Source: Variovorax sp. PAMC26660 (GTDB lineage Bacteria; Pseudomonadota; Gammaproteobacteria; Burkholderiales; Burkholderiaceae_C). From it: a stretch of DNA of 64,000 nucleotides. Every line of letters begins with the position of its first letter. Position 1 is the first letter of the stretch. Below, piece by piece: positions 34,854 to 44,245 of the stretch. The notes beneath the pieces were generated by a model that worked only from the letters and a program-made list of their open reading frames with translations, did not search any database and was not told the DNA's origin. Position numbers and translations under genes: made by a program. The stretch lies in the NCBI RefSeq assembly GCF_014302995.1, contig NZ_CP060295.1, forward strand, positions 2,046,001-2,110,000, given 5' to 3'.

Positions 34854-35828
34854 ATGAAGAAACTGCTCGCCCTCGCGGCGATTGCCGCCGCCACTGCCGG
34901 TGCTCACGCCCAGGATTTCCCCGGGAACAAGACCGTCACGCTGGTGGTGCCTTTCGCGGCCGGCGGCCCGACCGACCGTGTGGCGCGCGACCTCGCCGAA
35001 GCCATGCAGAAGACCCTCGGCACCACGATCGTGGTGGACAACACGGCGGGTGCGGGCAGTTCCATCGGCACGGCCAAGGTGGCACGCGCCAACCCGGACG
35101 GCTACACACTGCTGCTCAACCACATCGGCATGTCCACCATGCCCGCGCTGTACCGCAAGCTGCCGTTCAACGTCGAGACCGACTTCGAGTACCTGGGCAT
35201 GGTCAATGAAGTGCCGATGACGCTGATCGGCAAACCCGGCCTGCCCGCCAACAACTACAAGGAACTGACGACCTGGATTGCCGCCAACAAGGGCAAGATC
35301 AACCTGGGCAATGCCGGCCTGGGCGCTGCGTCGCACCTGTGCGGCCTGCTGTTCCAGAGCGCGATCAAGGTCGAGATGACGCCGGTGCCCTACAAGGGCA
35401 CGGCCCCCGCCATCGCCGACCTGCTGGGCGGCCAGATCGACCTGCTGTGCGACCAGACCACCAACACCACGTCGCAGATCGAAGCCAAGAAGGTCAAGGC
35501 CTATGCCGTGACCACCGCCAAGCGCCTGACCACGCCTGCGCTGAAAGACCTGCCGACGCTGGACGAGTCGGGCCTGAAGGGCTTCGAAGTGGCGATCTGG
35601 CACGGCGTGTACGCGCCCAAGGGCACGCCGGCACCGGTGCTCAAGAAACTCAACGAAGCCATCAATGCGGCCATGAAGGACCCGGGCTTCATCAAGCGTG
35701 AAGAAGCGCTGGGCGCGGTGATCACCACCGACAAGCGCACCGAGCCGGCCGAGCACAAGAAGTTCGTCGTGGCCGAGATCGCCAAGTGGGGCCCGATCAT
35801 CAAGGCCGCTGGCGTGTACGCCGACTGA
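34854..35828 (+). CDS. Bug-type periplasmic substrate-binding protein (TctC family)
   Basis: The 324-residue precursor has a signal peptide (KKLLALAAIAAATAGAHAQ) and Bug motifs [52 protein letters not shown] and VPYKGTAPAIADLLGG. It is an orphan receptor, 210 bp downstream of the divergent M48 gene, and ends at a strong terminator. Ligand unknown. Confidence 0.93.
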   Translation: MKKLLALAAIAAATAGAHAQDFPGNKTVTLVVPFAAGGPTDRVARDLAEAMQKTLGTTIVVDNTAGAGSSIGTAKVARANPDGYTLLLNHIGMSTMPALYRKLPFNVETDFEYLGMVNEVPMTLIGKPGLPANNYKELTTWIAANKGKINLGNAGLGAASHLCGLLFQSAIKVEMTPVPYKGTAPAIADLLGGQIDLLCDQTTNTTSQIEAKKVKAYAVTTAKRLTTPALKDLPTLDESGLKGFEVAIWHGVYAPKGTPAPVLKKLNEAINAAMKDPGFIKREEALGAVITTDKRTEPAEHKKFVVAEIAKWGPIIKAAGVYAD

Positions 35829-35854
35829 TCTGCGCCGCCTGCCGGCAACCAGGC

Positions 35855-35891
35855 AAAAAGCCGCCGCCCCTTTCGGGACCGGCGGCTTTTT
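35855..35891. terminator. Bidirectional rho-independent terminator
   Basis: AAAAAGCCGCC and GGCGGCTTTTT form a GC-rich stem flanked by A and T runs, between the convergent Bug receptor and PQQ dehydrogenase genes. It can serve both strands. Confidence 0.9.
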
Positions 35892-35912
35892 CTTGGGCGC
35901 AAGCCAGGCGAC

Positions 35913-38033
35913 TTACTTCGGCCGGATCGCGTCCGCCGTCCCCTGGATGAAGGCCTTGATGCTCTCGATCTCCTCGCCCGAGAGCTTGCCGGTGAAGTCC
36001 GGCATGCCGCGCGCCATCGCCGGGCCCTTCAGCACGAACTTGTCGAGGTTCTCGATGTACGCCGCATCCATGTAGCCCAGGTTCGGGATGTTGCCGCCGC
36101 GGTCCACGCCCGGCACGCCGTGGCAGAACACGCAGTTGCTCACGTAGAGCATGGTGCCGGCCTGGACCTTCGCGGGGTCGTACTTCACGCCCTGCACCAG
36201 CTTGTCCATGCGGTACTGCACGAAGTCCGGCATCTTGGCCGTGCCGCCGACCGCGAAGGTGTAGACCGTGCCCGGCCCCTGCTTCTCGGTGGCGCGCTGC
36301 GCCAGGCCATACACGCCGCCCCAGCCCACGGCCACCGACACGTACTGCTTGCCGTCGACCATGTAAGTCGAGGGCGCGGCCACCACGCCGGTGCCGGTGG
36401 GCGTCTCCCACAGCTTCTCGCCGTTCTTCGCGTTGTAGGCCAGCAGGCGGCCGTCGGCCGTGCCCTGGAACACGAGGTTGCCGGCGGTGGTGAGCGTGCC
36501 GCCGTTCCATGGCGACACATAGTCCACGCCCCAGGCTTCCTTCTGCGTCACCGGGTCCCAGGCCACGAGGCGGCCGAAGGGCTTGCTCGTGGGCGGCTCG
36601 ACGTTGGCGAACTTGGCGAGGTTCCAGCCCAGGCCCGCATGCGGGCGGCCCGGCACGTCTTCGTTGAACTTCCAGTCCTTGTCGTCCATCAGGTTGATCG
36701 GCACATGCTGCGCGGGCAGGTACGCGTAACCCGTCTGCGGGTTGAACGACATCGGGTGCCAGTTGTGCGCGCCGAAGGGGCCGGGGATGGCGTCGTTGGG
36801 CTTGGTGCCGTCGCGCGCGGAAGCAATGCCGATCGGCCGGCCGTTCTTGTCGTAGCCCGAGGCCCAGTTCACTTCGGTGAAGTTCTTCGCCGAGATGAAC
36901 TTGCCGTTGGTGCGGTCGATGACGAAGAAGAAGCCGTTCTTCGGCGCATGCAGCAGCACCTTGCGCGGCTTGCCATCGACCTTCACGTTGGCCAGGATCA
37001 TCGACTGCGTGGAGGTGTAGTCCCAGTTGTCGCCGGGCGTCTCCTGGTAGTGCCACTTGTACTTGCCGGTGTCGGGGTCGAGCGCCACCACCGAGCCCAG
37101 GTAGAGGTTGTCGCCGCCCTTGGGGCTGCGCGCCTTGTGCGACCACGGCGAGCCGTTGCCGGTGCCCACGTACATCAGGTTGAGTTCGGGGTCGAAGGCG
37201 AAGCTGTCCCACGCGGTGCCGCCGCCGCCGGCTTCCCAGTACTTGGCCGAAGGGTCCCAGGTCTTGGCGGCACGCGCCATCGACGCGTCCTCGAAGGGCT
37301 TGCTCGGATCGCCGGGCACCACGAACCAGCGCCACTTCTGGGCGCCGGTGTTGGCGTCATAGGCAGTGACGAAGCCGCGCACGCCGTACTCGGCGCCGCC
37401 GTTGCCGATGATGACCTTGCCCTTGAACACGCGCGGCGCGCCGGTGATGGTGTAGCTGCCCTTCTGGCCCTCGAGCGTGTCCTTCTCCCAGACGGTCTTG
37501 CCGGTGGCCGCATCGAGCGCGATGAGGCGGCCATCGAAGGCGGCCACGTAGACCTTGCCTTCGTAGATGGCCACACCGCGGTTCACCACGTCGCAGCAGC
37601 CCTTGTAGCCTTTGGACTTATCGACCTGCGGATCGAAGGTCCACAGCTTCTGCCCGGTGCGCGTGTCGATGGCATGCACCACGCTCCACGAGGCGGTGAC
37701 GTACATGATGCCGTCCACCACCAGCGGCGTGGCTTCCACACCGCGTGTCGATTCGAGGTTGTACGACCAGACCAGCCCCAGGTCTTTCACGTTGCCGGCG
37801 TTCACCTGGTCGAGCTGGCTGAAGCGCGACTCGGAATAGTCGAGCCCCACGCTGGGCCAGTCGGGCGTTTTCTTCTGCGCCGCGTTGGCGCGGATGAAGT
37901 TGCCGTCGACCCGTTTCGTGGCGGCCGCGGCGCGGTCTTGAGGGGCCGTTGAATTCTGGGCCGTGGCCGTCGATGCGTTCAGGCACAGCAATGCGCCGGC
38001 GAGCATGAACAGCCCGGAGTGTGTTTTTTTCAT
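35913..38033 (-). CDS. PQQ-dependent quinohemoprotein alcohol dehydrogenase (type II)
   Basis: The 706-residue periplasmic enzyme oxidises alcohols with PQQ and passes electrons to its own heme c. It has a signal peptide (cut near TATAQ), eight-bladed propeller repeats (W motifs), the vicinal disulfide pair Cys146-Cys147 (KGCCDVVN), and a C-terminal cytochrome domain with CVFCH at 634-638. This domain plan is soluble or membrane-associated type II/IIG. An AAGGAGA site precedes the ATG at 38033. A divergent regulator gene is 133 bp away. No pqq biosynthesis genes are in the window. Confidence 0.93.
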   Translation of the reverse strand: MKKTHSGLFMLAGALLCLNASTATAQNSTAPQDRAAAATKRVDGNFIRANAAQKKTPDWPSVGLDYSESRFSQLDQVNAGNVKDLGLVWSYNLESTRGVEATPLVVDGIMYVTASWSVVHAIDTRTGQKLWTFDPQVDKSKGYKGCCDVVNRGVAIYEGKVYVAAFDGRLIALDAATGKTVWEKDTLEGQKGSYTITGAPRVFKGKVIIGNGGAEYGVRGFVTAYDANTGAQKWRWFVVPGDPSKPFEDASMARAAKTWDPSAKYWEAGGGGTAWDSFAFDPELNLMYVGTGNGSPWSHKARSPKGGDNLYLGSVVALDPDTGKYKWHYQETPGDNWDYTSTQSMILANVKVDGKPRKVLLHAPKNGFFFVIDRTNGKFISAKNFTEVNWASGYDKNGRPIGIASARDGTKPNDAIPGPFGAHNWHPMSFNPQTGYAYLPAQHVPINLMDDKDWKFNEDVPGRPHAGLGWNLAKFANVEPPTSKPFGRLVAWDPVTQKEAWGVDYVSPWNGGTLTTAGNLVFQGTADGRLLAYNAKNGEKLWETPTGTGVVAAPSTYMVDGKQYVSVAVGWGGVYGLAQRATEKQGPGTVYTFAVGGTAKMPDFVQYRMDKLVQGVKYDPAKVQAGTMLYVSNCVFCHGVPGVDRGGNIPNLGYMDAAYIENLDKFVLKGPAMARGMPDFTGKLSGEEIESIKAFIQGTADAIRPK

Positions 38034-38108
38034 CGTGGGTCTCCTTGTGGTGCAAGGATCGCGCGCACGGCCTTCGCGCTCACCCCCGGGATTTCCCCAG
38101 TCCGGCGC

Positions 38109-38125
38109 TGTTCCATTGCGGAACA
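38109..38125. promoter_or_regulatory. Palindrome in the PQQ dehydrogenase / AcoR-like divergent region
   Basis: TGTTCC and GGAACA are perfect 6-bp arms separated by ATTGC, 76 bp upstream of the dehydrogenase start and 42 bp upstream of the regulator start. The Fis-type HTH of the neighbouring regulator is the probable ligand. Confidence 0.55.
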
Positions 38126-38166
38126 CATTCGCTGCTGGTCCCGAATCCAGCGAGGCAGCGAACCCC

Positions 38167-39477
38167 ATGTCCCCAGACAAGTTCGAGCGGCTCGGCACGG
38201 CGGATGCGCCGCGCCAGCTCTTCGCCAGCACGCCGGCGCAGCGCGTGGCGCTTGCGCGGCAGCAGTTCTTCGAGGAAGGCGTGCGCCCCTCGGGGCTGAT
38301 CGGCGAGGCGGTGCTGCAGTCGTGGATGCGCTGCAGCCGCACGCACAGCGACCGTCAACGCATCGTGCCTTTCGACGCAGTCACGCCGAGCCGGCTGCAC
38401 ACCACGCTCGCGCGCAACCGCGAGCTGCTCGACGTGGCGCGGCCCGAACTCGGGCAGATGGAGCACATGCTCGCGGGCACCGATTGCCGCGTGATCCTGA
38501 CCGACCCCGACGGCGTGGTGGTGCATGTCAGCAACCAGCCGGGCGACGCGCACCAACCGGTGCTGCGCAAGACCGCGCGCGTGGGCGTGAACATCTCCGA
38601 GCGCATCGTCGGCACCACGGCGCCCGGCATCGTCGCCACCACCGGGCAGGCCTGCACGGTCGATGGCGCGGAGCATTACTTCGACGTGCTGAGCCACATG
38701 CAGTGCGCAGCCGCGCCGATCCGCGACGTGACGGGCCGGCTGGCCGGCGTGCTCGACCTCACGGTGGAGTCGCGGCGCTTCGGCTTCGATGCGGCGTCGA
38801 TGGTGGCGATCCACGCGACGACCATCGAGAACCGGCTGCTGCAGGCGCAGTCGCGCGACCATCTGATCCTGCGCTTCCAGTCCAACCCGACCTTGCTCGG
38901 CACACCGCTCGAAGCGCTGGCCGGCATCGCGCCCGACGGCACCATCGCGTGGCTCAACAACGCGGGAGCGCGGCTGCTGGGGCGCCTGCCCGAGGCGGCG
39001 GACGAGCGCGATGTCGAATGCCTGCTGGGCCACGACCTGGCGAGCCTGCTGCGGCTGGGGCGTCGCGAAGCAGCGCAACCGCTGCGGCTGGCAAGTGGGC
39101 TCGGCGTGTGGGTGCAGGCGCATCTGAAGGGACCGGATGGCGTGGACTTCCGGCATTCGGTGGCGATGCCCGGCGGTATGGGCGTCGCCCACGCGGGCGG
39201 CGCATCCATTGCCATCGAGCGGCATGTGCAGACGGAGGCCGTCGACGACGCCCGTGCGGACGCGCCGGCCGACGACAGCGATGCCGATGCAGAAGCCGCA
39301 CCTCACACGAAGACGCTGCGCGAGCACAGCCGCAAGCTGATCGAAGACACGCTGGCGGCGCACGGCGGCAATGTGTCGCAGGCCGCGCGGCAGTTGCGCG
39401 TGTCGCGCGGCACGCTGTATCGCCGCATGCGCGGCTGGGGCGATGCAGAAACGGAAGCTGCCCCCGCGGCGGACTGA
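38167..39477 (+). CDS. AcoR-like GAF/Fis-HTH regulator without the AAA+ domain
   Basis: The 436-residue protein opens like acetoin-type activators (ILTDPDGVVVHVSNQPGDAH; GAF region about 70-230), continues with a PAS-like segment (GIAPDGTIAWLNNAGARLLG) and ends with a Fis-type HTH (LAAHGGNVSQAARQLRVSRGTLYRRMRG). The sigma-54 AAA+ domain, with its GAFTGA and Walker motifs, is absent, so it cannot work as a classical sigma-54 activator. It is divergent from the PQQ alcohol dehydrogenase and likely controls it. Start ATG at 38167. Confidence 0.85.
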   Translation: MSPDKFERLGTADAPRQLFASTPAQRVALARQQFFEEGVRPSGLIGEAVLQSWMRCSRTHSDRQRIVPFDAVTPSRLHTTLARNRELLDVARPELGQMEHMLAGTDCRVILTDPDGVVVHVSNQPGDAHQPVLRKTARVGVNISERIVGTTAPGIVATTGQACTVDGAEHYFDVLSHMQCAAAPIRDVTGRLAGVLDLTVESRRFGFDAASMVAIHATTIENRLLQAQSRDHLILRFQSNPTLLGTPLEALAGIAPDGTIAWLNNAGARLLGRLPEAADERDVECLLGHDLASLLRLGRREAAQPLRLASGLGVWVQAHLKGPDGVDFRHSVAMPGGMGVAHAGGASIAIERHVQTEAVDDARADAPADDSDADAEAAPHTKTLREHSRKLIEDTLAAHGGNVSQAARQLRVSRGTLYRRMRGWGDAETEAAPAAD

Positions 39478-39485
39478 CTGACTGA

Positions 39486-40640
39486 TCAGGCTACCGCGCG
39501 GGCCAGCGCACGCGCACGCCGCGCCTTCGCATCGGGCTGCAACGGCCGCAGGTATTCATGCAAGGCGAGCGCAGCCGCCCCCACCGCCGGCGCCAGCGCG
39601 TCATAGCGCGCAGTGCGCAGGTCGGGCGCCGGCATGCCGGCGCCATCGGCATGGCGCTTGACGCTCTCGAATGCCGCTTGCGCAAAGCCGCGATGCTCCG
39701 CGCAGGCCTTGCCACCGAGCACGATGGCGCGCGGATTGAAGGTGACCCACAGGTTCTGCAGCAGCACGCCGAAGAAGGCGGCAGCACGTTGCACGTCGGC
39801 GCCCTTGCGCTCGAGCACGCGCGAGCCGAAGAAGGCTTCGGCGCAGCCGCGCCGGCCGCAGGAGCACAAGGGTCCGTCGAGCTGGAGGATGGTGTGGCCG
39901 ATCTCGCCGGCCATGCCTTGCGCACCGGTGAAAAGGCGGTCGTTCAGCACCACGCCGGCCCCCACGCCCACGTCGCAGTTGACGAAGATCAGCGGGTCTT
40001 CGCCCTCACCCGCAGCGAACTCGTACTCGCCGAGCACAGCGGCGTCGGCGTCGTTCTGCAGTTGCACTGTCACACCAGGCAAGCCCACTGCAGCGAAGGC
40101 TTTCTCGAGTGCCGGCAGCAGATTCACGTTGCGCCAGCCGAGGTTGGGTGCGAAGCGGACCACGCCGGTGCAGTCGTCCACCGCGCCGGGCACGCACACG
40201 CCGATGCTCGACAGGCGCAGGCCCAGCTCCTTCAGGTGCACGTGCGCCGCAGCAGCCATGCGCGCGACCTGCGCGCACACGCCGGCCGGGGAACCATCGG
40301 TCAATGCATGCGTGTCCGAGTACAGCACCTCGCCTTGCAGCGAGACGCAGACGAGGCGCACCGTCTCGACGGCGATCTCCACGCCCATCAATGCGCGCAC
40401 GCCGACGTTGATTTCCAGCGGTGTCGAAGGCCGACCCAATCCATCGGCCACCGCAGCGCCCGATTCGCTCAGCCAGCCTTCGTCGATCAGCTCGCGCACC
40501 AGCAGGCTCACGGTCGATTTGGTCAGGCCGCTCTCGGTTGCAAGGCGTGCGCGCGACAGGCCCGGCTGCGCGCGCAGCAGCCGCAGCAGCACGCTGCGAT
40601 TCATGCGCTTGAGCAGTTGCTGGTCGCCGATGGTCTTCAC
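39486..40640 (-). CDS. xylR: ROK-family transcriptional regulator of the sugar ABC operon
   Basis: The 384-residue protein has an N-terminal MarR-like winged helix (NRSVLLRLLRAQPGLSRARLA, LTKSTVSLLVRELIDEGWL) and a sugar-kinase-fold domain with the ROK zinc motif CSCGRRGCAE and GHTILQLDG. It starts with GTG at 40640, one base after the xylG stop, and closes the xylFHG operon. The palindrome at 44103-44129 fits a ROK operator. Xylose as effector is inferred from neighbouring gene similarity. Confidence 0.8.
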   Translation of the reverse strand: MKTIGDQQLLKRMNRSVLLRLLRAQPGLSRARLATESGLTKSTVSLLVRELIDEGWLSESGAAVADGLGRPSTPLEINVGVRALMGVEIAVETVRLVCVSLQGEVLYSDTHALTDGSPAGVCAQVARMAAAAHVHLKELGLRLSSIGVCVPGAVDDCTGVVRFAPNLGWRNVNLLPALEKAFAAVGLPGVTVQLQNDADAAVLGEYEFAAGEGEDPLIFVNCDVGVGAGVVLNDRLFTGAQGMAGEIGHTILQLDGPLCSCGRRGCAEAFFGSRVLERKGADVQRAAAFFGVLLQNLWVTFNPRAIVLGGKACAEHRGFAQAAFESVKRHADGAGMPAPDLRTARYDALAPAVGAAALALHEYLRPLQPDAKARRARALARAVA

Positions 40641-40641
40641 G

Positions 40642-41433
40642 TCAGGCGACCGCTGCGGCGTCGGCGTGATGGGCTTGTTCTTTTCCTTCGGGCCGCTTGC
40701 CCGCGATGATCATGCCCAGCACTTCGTCTTCGGTCACGTCGGCGGTGCGGTAGGTGCCTACCAGCTTGCCGTTCTTCATCACGGCGAGGCGGTCGCTCAG
40801 CGAGAACACATCGGGCATGTCGTGCGTGATCAAGAAGATGCCCACGCCGTCGGCCTTGAGCTGCCGCACGAGGCCGCCGACCATCGCGGTTTCTTCGGGG
40901 CCGAGCGCGGCGCAGGGCTCGTCCATGATGAGGATGCGCGCGTTGAAGTACAGCGCCCGCGAGATCGCCACCACCTGCCGCTGCCCGCCCGATAGGCGCC
41001 GCACCGGCACGCGGATGTTGGTGAAGTTCTTGTTGAGGCGATGGAACACCTTGCGCGCCTGCACTTCCATGAAGTGGTCGTCGAGCGTGTTCCAGCGCGT
41101 CATCTTCTCGCGGCCGAGGAAGAGGTTCGACACCGAGTCGAGGTTGTCGGCCAGTGCGAGCGTCTGGTAGATGGTCTCGATGCCTTGCGCTTGTGCTTCG
41201 GAGGGCGTGCGGATGTTGACTTTTTCGCCCGCGATGAGCGTGTCGCCCGAGTCGATGGGATAGGCGCCCGCGAGCATCTTCATCAGCGTGGACTTGCCCG
41301 CGCCGTTGTGGCCGAGCAGTGCGACCACTTCGCCGGGATAGAGGTTGACGCTCACGCCGTCCACGGCCTTGACGCCGCCAAAGGACTTGCGGATTTCTTT
41401 CAGTTCTACCAAGGGTTTTGAGATGTCGGTCAT
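40642..41433 (-). CDS. xylG: Sugar ABC transporter ATPase (single-domain, FrcA/XylG type)
   Basis: The 263-residue ATPase has Walker A GHNGAGKS, signature [16 protein letters not shown] and Walker B RILIMDEP. It contains only one nucleotide-binding domain, whereas E. coli XylG has two, so it resembles FrcA-type and the single-domain xylose ATPases of other proteobacteria. A family A repeat lies between it and xylH. The start at 41433 is the first ATG with conserved sequence following ([14 protein letters not shown]). Confidence 0.82.
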   Translation of the reverse strand: MTDISKPLVELKEIRKSFGGVKAVDGVSVNLYPGEVVALLGHNGAGKSTLMKMLAGAYPIDSGDTLIAGEKVNIRTPSEAQAQGIETIYQTLALADNLDSVSNLFLGREKMTRWNTLDDHFMEVQARKVFHRLNKNFTNIRVPVRRLSGGQRQVVAISRALYFNARILIMDEPCAALGPEETAMVGGLVRQLKADGVGIFLITHDMPDVFSLSDRLAVMKNGKLVGTYRTADVTEDEVLGMIIAGKRPEGKEQAHHADAAAVA

Positions 41434-41454
41434 TTCAGTGTTCCGCTTCGTTTG

Positions 41455-41725
41455 GGCGCTGCTGTTCGGGGTGCGTGCGAATGACACCAGGTGCTCCCCT
41501 CCGCGAATGTCCCCCGCTTCGCTCCTCCTTTATTTCGCTGCGGGGAGCACCTGGCGTCATTCGCACTTGGACACGCTGCTGGTGTATCGCTGATCAACAA
41601 CTGCGCTGTCCAACGCTCGCGCCGATACGGGGCTCTTTTTCGCGAAATAAAGGAGGAGCGAAGCGGGGGACATTCGCGAAAAAGAGCACCGTGTCGGCGT
41701 GAGCGACGCCCTGAAGAACAGCGCT
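41455..41725. repeat. Family A intercistronic repeat, copy 4
   Basis: This 271-bp copy sits between xylH (its end lies 6 bp from the xylH stop) and xylG. Terminal repeats: GGCGCTGCTGTTCGGGGTG at the left, CGCCCTGAAGAACAGCGCT at the right. Module one has 24-bp arms (41476-41499, 41542-41565; one mismatch). Module two has perfect 15-bp arms (41632-41646, 41673-41687), extended by a 10-bp outer stem. Confidence 0.88.
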
Positions 41726-41730
41726 CCATT

Positions 41731-42921
41731 TCAGCTCTCCCCAAACTTGCGGCGATACAGCACGTCGAACACCACCGCCACAATCAGCACCTGTCCGATG
41801 ATGACCATGCGCTTGCCGATCGGCACATCGAGCAACAACATGCCGCTGTCGAGCGACTGCATGATCAGCGCCCCCAGCACCGAGCCGAAGATCGAACCGC
41901 TGCCGCCCGCGAGCGCCGTGCCGCCGATGACGGCCGCCGCGATCACATACAGCTCCATGCCCGTGCCCAGCGAATTGGTGCCCGCGTTGAGCCGCGCGAT
42001 CGACACGATGGCCGCGATGGTGACCAGCACCGCCAGCAAGGCGAACAGCATCAGCGTGACGCGCTTGACGGGAATGCCCACCAGCGCCGCCGCGTCCGGG
42101 TTGCCGCCCATCGCGAACACATAGCGGCCAAAGCGCGTGCGGTGCACGATGAACGACAGCACGATGGCCACAGCGGCCCAGATCAGCACCGGAATCGGAA
42201 TGCCCTGCGGCTCGCTCTTGGACGAGATCTGATAGTTGTTCATGACCGCCGCGAAGGCGAACACCACGGCCACCGGCACGGCGGTGATCAGCACGTCGAG
42301 CCACAGCGCCTCGGTCGGCATGTCGTAGCGCTGGCGCGCGCGGCGCTTTTGCACCATGCGCCCGAACAGCACCAGCGCCACCACCGCCGCGAGCACCCAG
42401 CTCGCCGTGGTGCCGATGCCGCCGTCGTAGCCGCCGCCCAGGCGCTGGAAAAATTCGTCGTTGACCGGCTGCGTCTTGCCGTCGGCCACCAGGAAGGCCG
42501 CGCCGCGAAACGACATCAGGCCGCCGAGCGTGACCACGAACGAAGGCACGCCCAGCACCGCCGTGAGCCAGCCCTGGTAGATCGACACCAGCAGCGCCAC
42601 CGCGAGCCCCGCGAGGCAGGCCGTGGGCCACGACCAGCCCGAGGTGTATTGCAGATAGGCGATCAGCACGCCGACAAAACCCATCACCGAACCGACTGAC
42701 AGGTCGATGTGGCGCGCCACGATGATCAGCACCATCACGGTCGACACGATGCCGACCACGGCCGTCTGCTGCGCGACGTTGTACAGGTTCTCGGGCGACA
42801 GGAACACGCCGCCCGACATGACGCTGAAGACCACGCCCATTGCCACCAGCAGCAGGCACATCAGGATCAGCCGCAGGTCGATGCCCGTGCGGCGCCACCA
42901 GCCTGGAGTTTCATTGCTCAT
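41731..42921 (-). CDS. xylH: Sugar ABC transporter permease, XylH type
   Basis: The 396-residue protein is a ribose/xylose-class permease with about ten membrane segments and the family motifs GGVFLSPENLYNVAQQT, VARHIDLSVGSVMGFVGV, NSLGTGMELYVIAAAVIGGTALAGGSGS. Size matches XylH rather than the shorter RbsC. xylF is 108 bp upstream. Confidence 0.88.
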   Translation of the reverse strand: MSNETPGWWRRTGIDLRLILMCLLLVAMGVVFSVMSGGVFLSPENLYNVAQQTAVVGIVSTVMVLIIVARHIDLSVGSVMGFVGVLIAYLQYTSGWSWPTACLAGLAVALLVSIYQGWLTAVLGVPSFVVTLGGLMSFRGAAFLVADGKTQPVNDEFFQRLGGGYDGGIGTTASWVLAAVVALVLFGRMVQKRRARQRYDMPTEALWLDVLITAVPVAVVFAFAAVMNNYQISSKSEPQGIPIPVLIWAAVAIVLSFIVHRTRFGRYVFAMGGNPDAAALVGIPVKRVTLMLFALLAVLVTIAAIVSIARLNAGTNSLGTGMELYVIAAAVIGGTALAGGSGSIFGSVLGALIMQSLDSGMLLLDVPIGKRMVIIGQVLIVAVVFDVLYRRKFGES

Positions 42922-43029
42922 TTGTAGGACCCCCTCGAAACAGGAGCGCGACCGGGCCCGGGCCAGCCCCGCAAGGGGTGGCCGGACACGGCATGGCGCG
43001 GATTGACTGACGGCGGCTTGGCGCCCGTC

Positions 43030-44052
43030 TTACTTGCAGGCTGCGGGCGCAGTGGCACCCGTGGCGCCCTTGCACAGCTCGTCCTTCTTGATCCAGCCGG
43101 CCTTGACGATCACGTCGAGGTTGTCGCGCGTGATCGGCACCGGCGTCAGCAGGCGCGAGGACAGCGAGATCTTCTTGGCGCCGCCAGCCCACGGCGCGGC
43201 CTTGTCGACCGGCTTGCCCGCTGCCAGCGCAACGGCGGCGATGGCGGCTTCGCGGCCGAGTTCGCGCGAGTCCTTCCAGATGGTGGCGGTCTGCGTGCCG
43301 AGCGCGATGCGGTTGAGCGCGGCGAAGTCGGCGTCCTGCCCCGACACCGGAATGCCGCGGATGCCCTTGGCCGAAAGCGCCGCCACCGCGCCGCCGGCCG
43401 TGCCGTCGTTGGCCGCGACCACCGCGTCGACCTTGTTGCCGGCCTTGGTGAGGATCTGCTCCATGTTCTTCTGCGCGACCTCGGGCTTCCAGCCTTCGGT
43501 GTATTCGTCGCCGACGATCTTGATGTCGCCCTTCTTGATCGCGTCCGCCAGCACCTCTTGCTGGCCGGCGCGCAGGAAGTCGGCGTTCGGGTCGCTCGGC
43601 GAGCCCTTGATGATCACGTAGTTGCCCTTGGGCTTGACCTTGAAGACCTCGCGCGCCTCCATGCGGCCGACCTCGACGTTGTCGAAGGTGATGTAGAAGA
43701 CGCCGGGCGCCTCGATCAGCCGGTCATAGGCGACCACGGGCACCTTCTGGCGCGTGGCCTTGGTGACGGCGGGCAGGATCGCGTCCTTGTCCATGGCGAG
43801 CACGATGAGCGCCTTGGCGCCCTTGGCCATCAGGCCTTCGATGTCGCCCAACTGCTTCTCGGGCGAGCCGCCCGCATCGGCACTGATGTACTTGGCGCCG
43901 AGCTTCTCCAGCTCGGCCTTGATCGCGGCTTCGTCGGTCTTCCAGCGCTCTTCCTGGAAGTTGGACCAGCTCACGCCGACCACGGTCTGCGCCATCGCGC
44001 CCACGGCCGTGAGACCGAAAGCCATGGCGGCCAGGGTGTGTTTCAGTTGCAT
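43030..44052 (-). CDS. xylF: Sugar ABC transporter substrate-binding protein, XylF type
   Basis: The 340-residue periplasmic protein has a signal peptide (cut near VGAMAQ) and a pentose-binding fold resembling D-xylose-binding proteins ([67 protein letters not shown]). A GGAGAGA site precedes the ATG. It is the first gene after the palindromic operator at 44103-44129. Xylose is the best guess, other pentoses are possible. Confidence 0.86.
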   Translation of the reverse strand: MQLKHTLAAMAFGLTAVGAMAQTVVGVSWSNFQEERWKTDEAAIKAELEKLGAKYISADAGGSPEKQLGDIEGLMAKGAKALIVLAMDKDAILPAVTKATRQKVPVVAYDRLIEAPGVFYITFDNVEVGRMEAREVFKVKPKGNYVIIKGSPSDPNADFLRAGQQEVLADAIKKGDIKIVGDEYTEGWKPEVAQKNMEQILTKAGNKVDAVVAANDGTAGGAVAALSAKGIRGIPVSGQDADFAALNRIALGTQTATIWKDSRELGREAAIAAVALAAGKPVDKAAPWAGGAKKISLSSRLLTPVPITRDNLDVIVKAGWIKKDELCKGATGATAPAACK

Positions 44053-44102
44053 CGATGTCTCTCCAGAGTTGGTTCGCCCGACAAGAAAGCCGTGTAAGAA
44101 AT

Positions 44103-44129
44103 TAGTTAGTTTGAAGGGCGAACTAACTA
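44103..44129. promoter_or_regulatory. ROK-type operator upstream of xylF
   Basis: Perfect 9-bp arms TAGTTAGTT and AACTAACTA flank a 9-bp spacer, 51 bp upstream of the xylF ATG. Symmetry, spacing and AACTAAC composition fit sites bound by ROK-family XylR proteins, and xylR ends this operon. Confidence 0.75.
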
Positions 44130-44245
44130 TCCCATCGCTGCCACGGGCTTGGCATCCGGGAATTCCCGGACGGTGCGCGCGCGCAAAGCCGGCGGGCAGG
44201 CAAAGCGCCGGCCGCGTCGCGCCCGGAGGGTATCGGGGGGTCTGG

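Noticed and set aside
38167..39477. Classical sigma-54-dependent activator
   Set aside because: The GAF and Fis-HTH parts fit, but the Walker A and GAFTGA motifs are absent.
40642..41433. Full-length two-domain sugar ATPase split by the repeat
   Set aside because: The single domain is complete with all motifs and family members of the same size exist; no second domain is found downstream.
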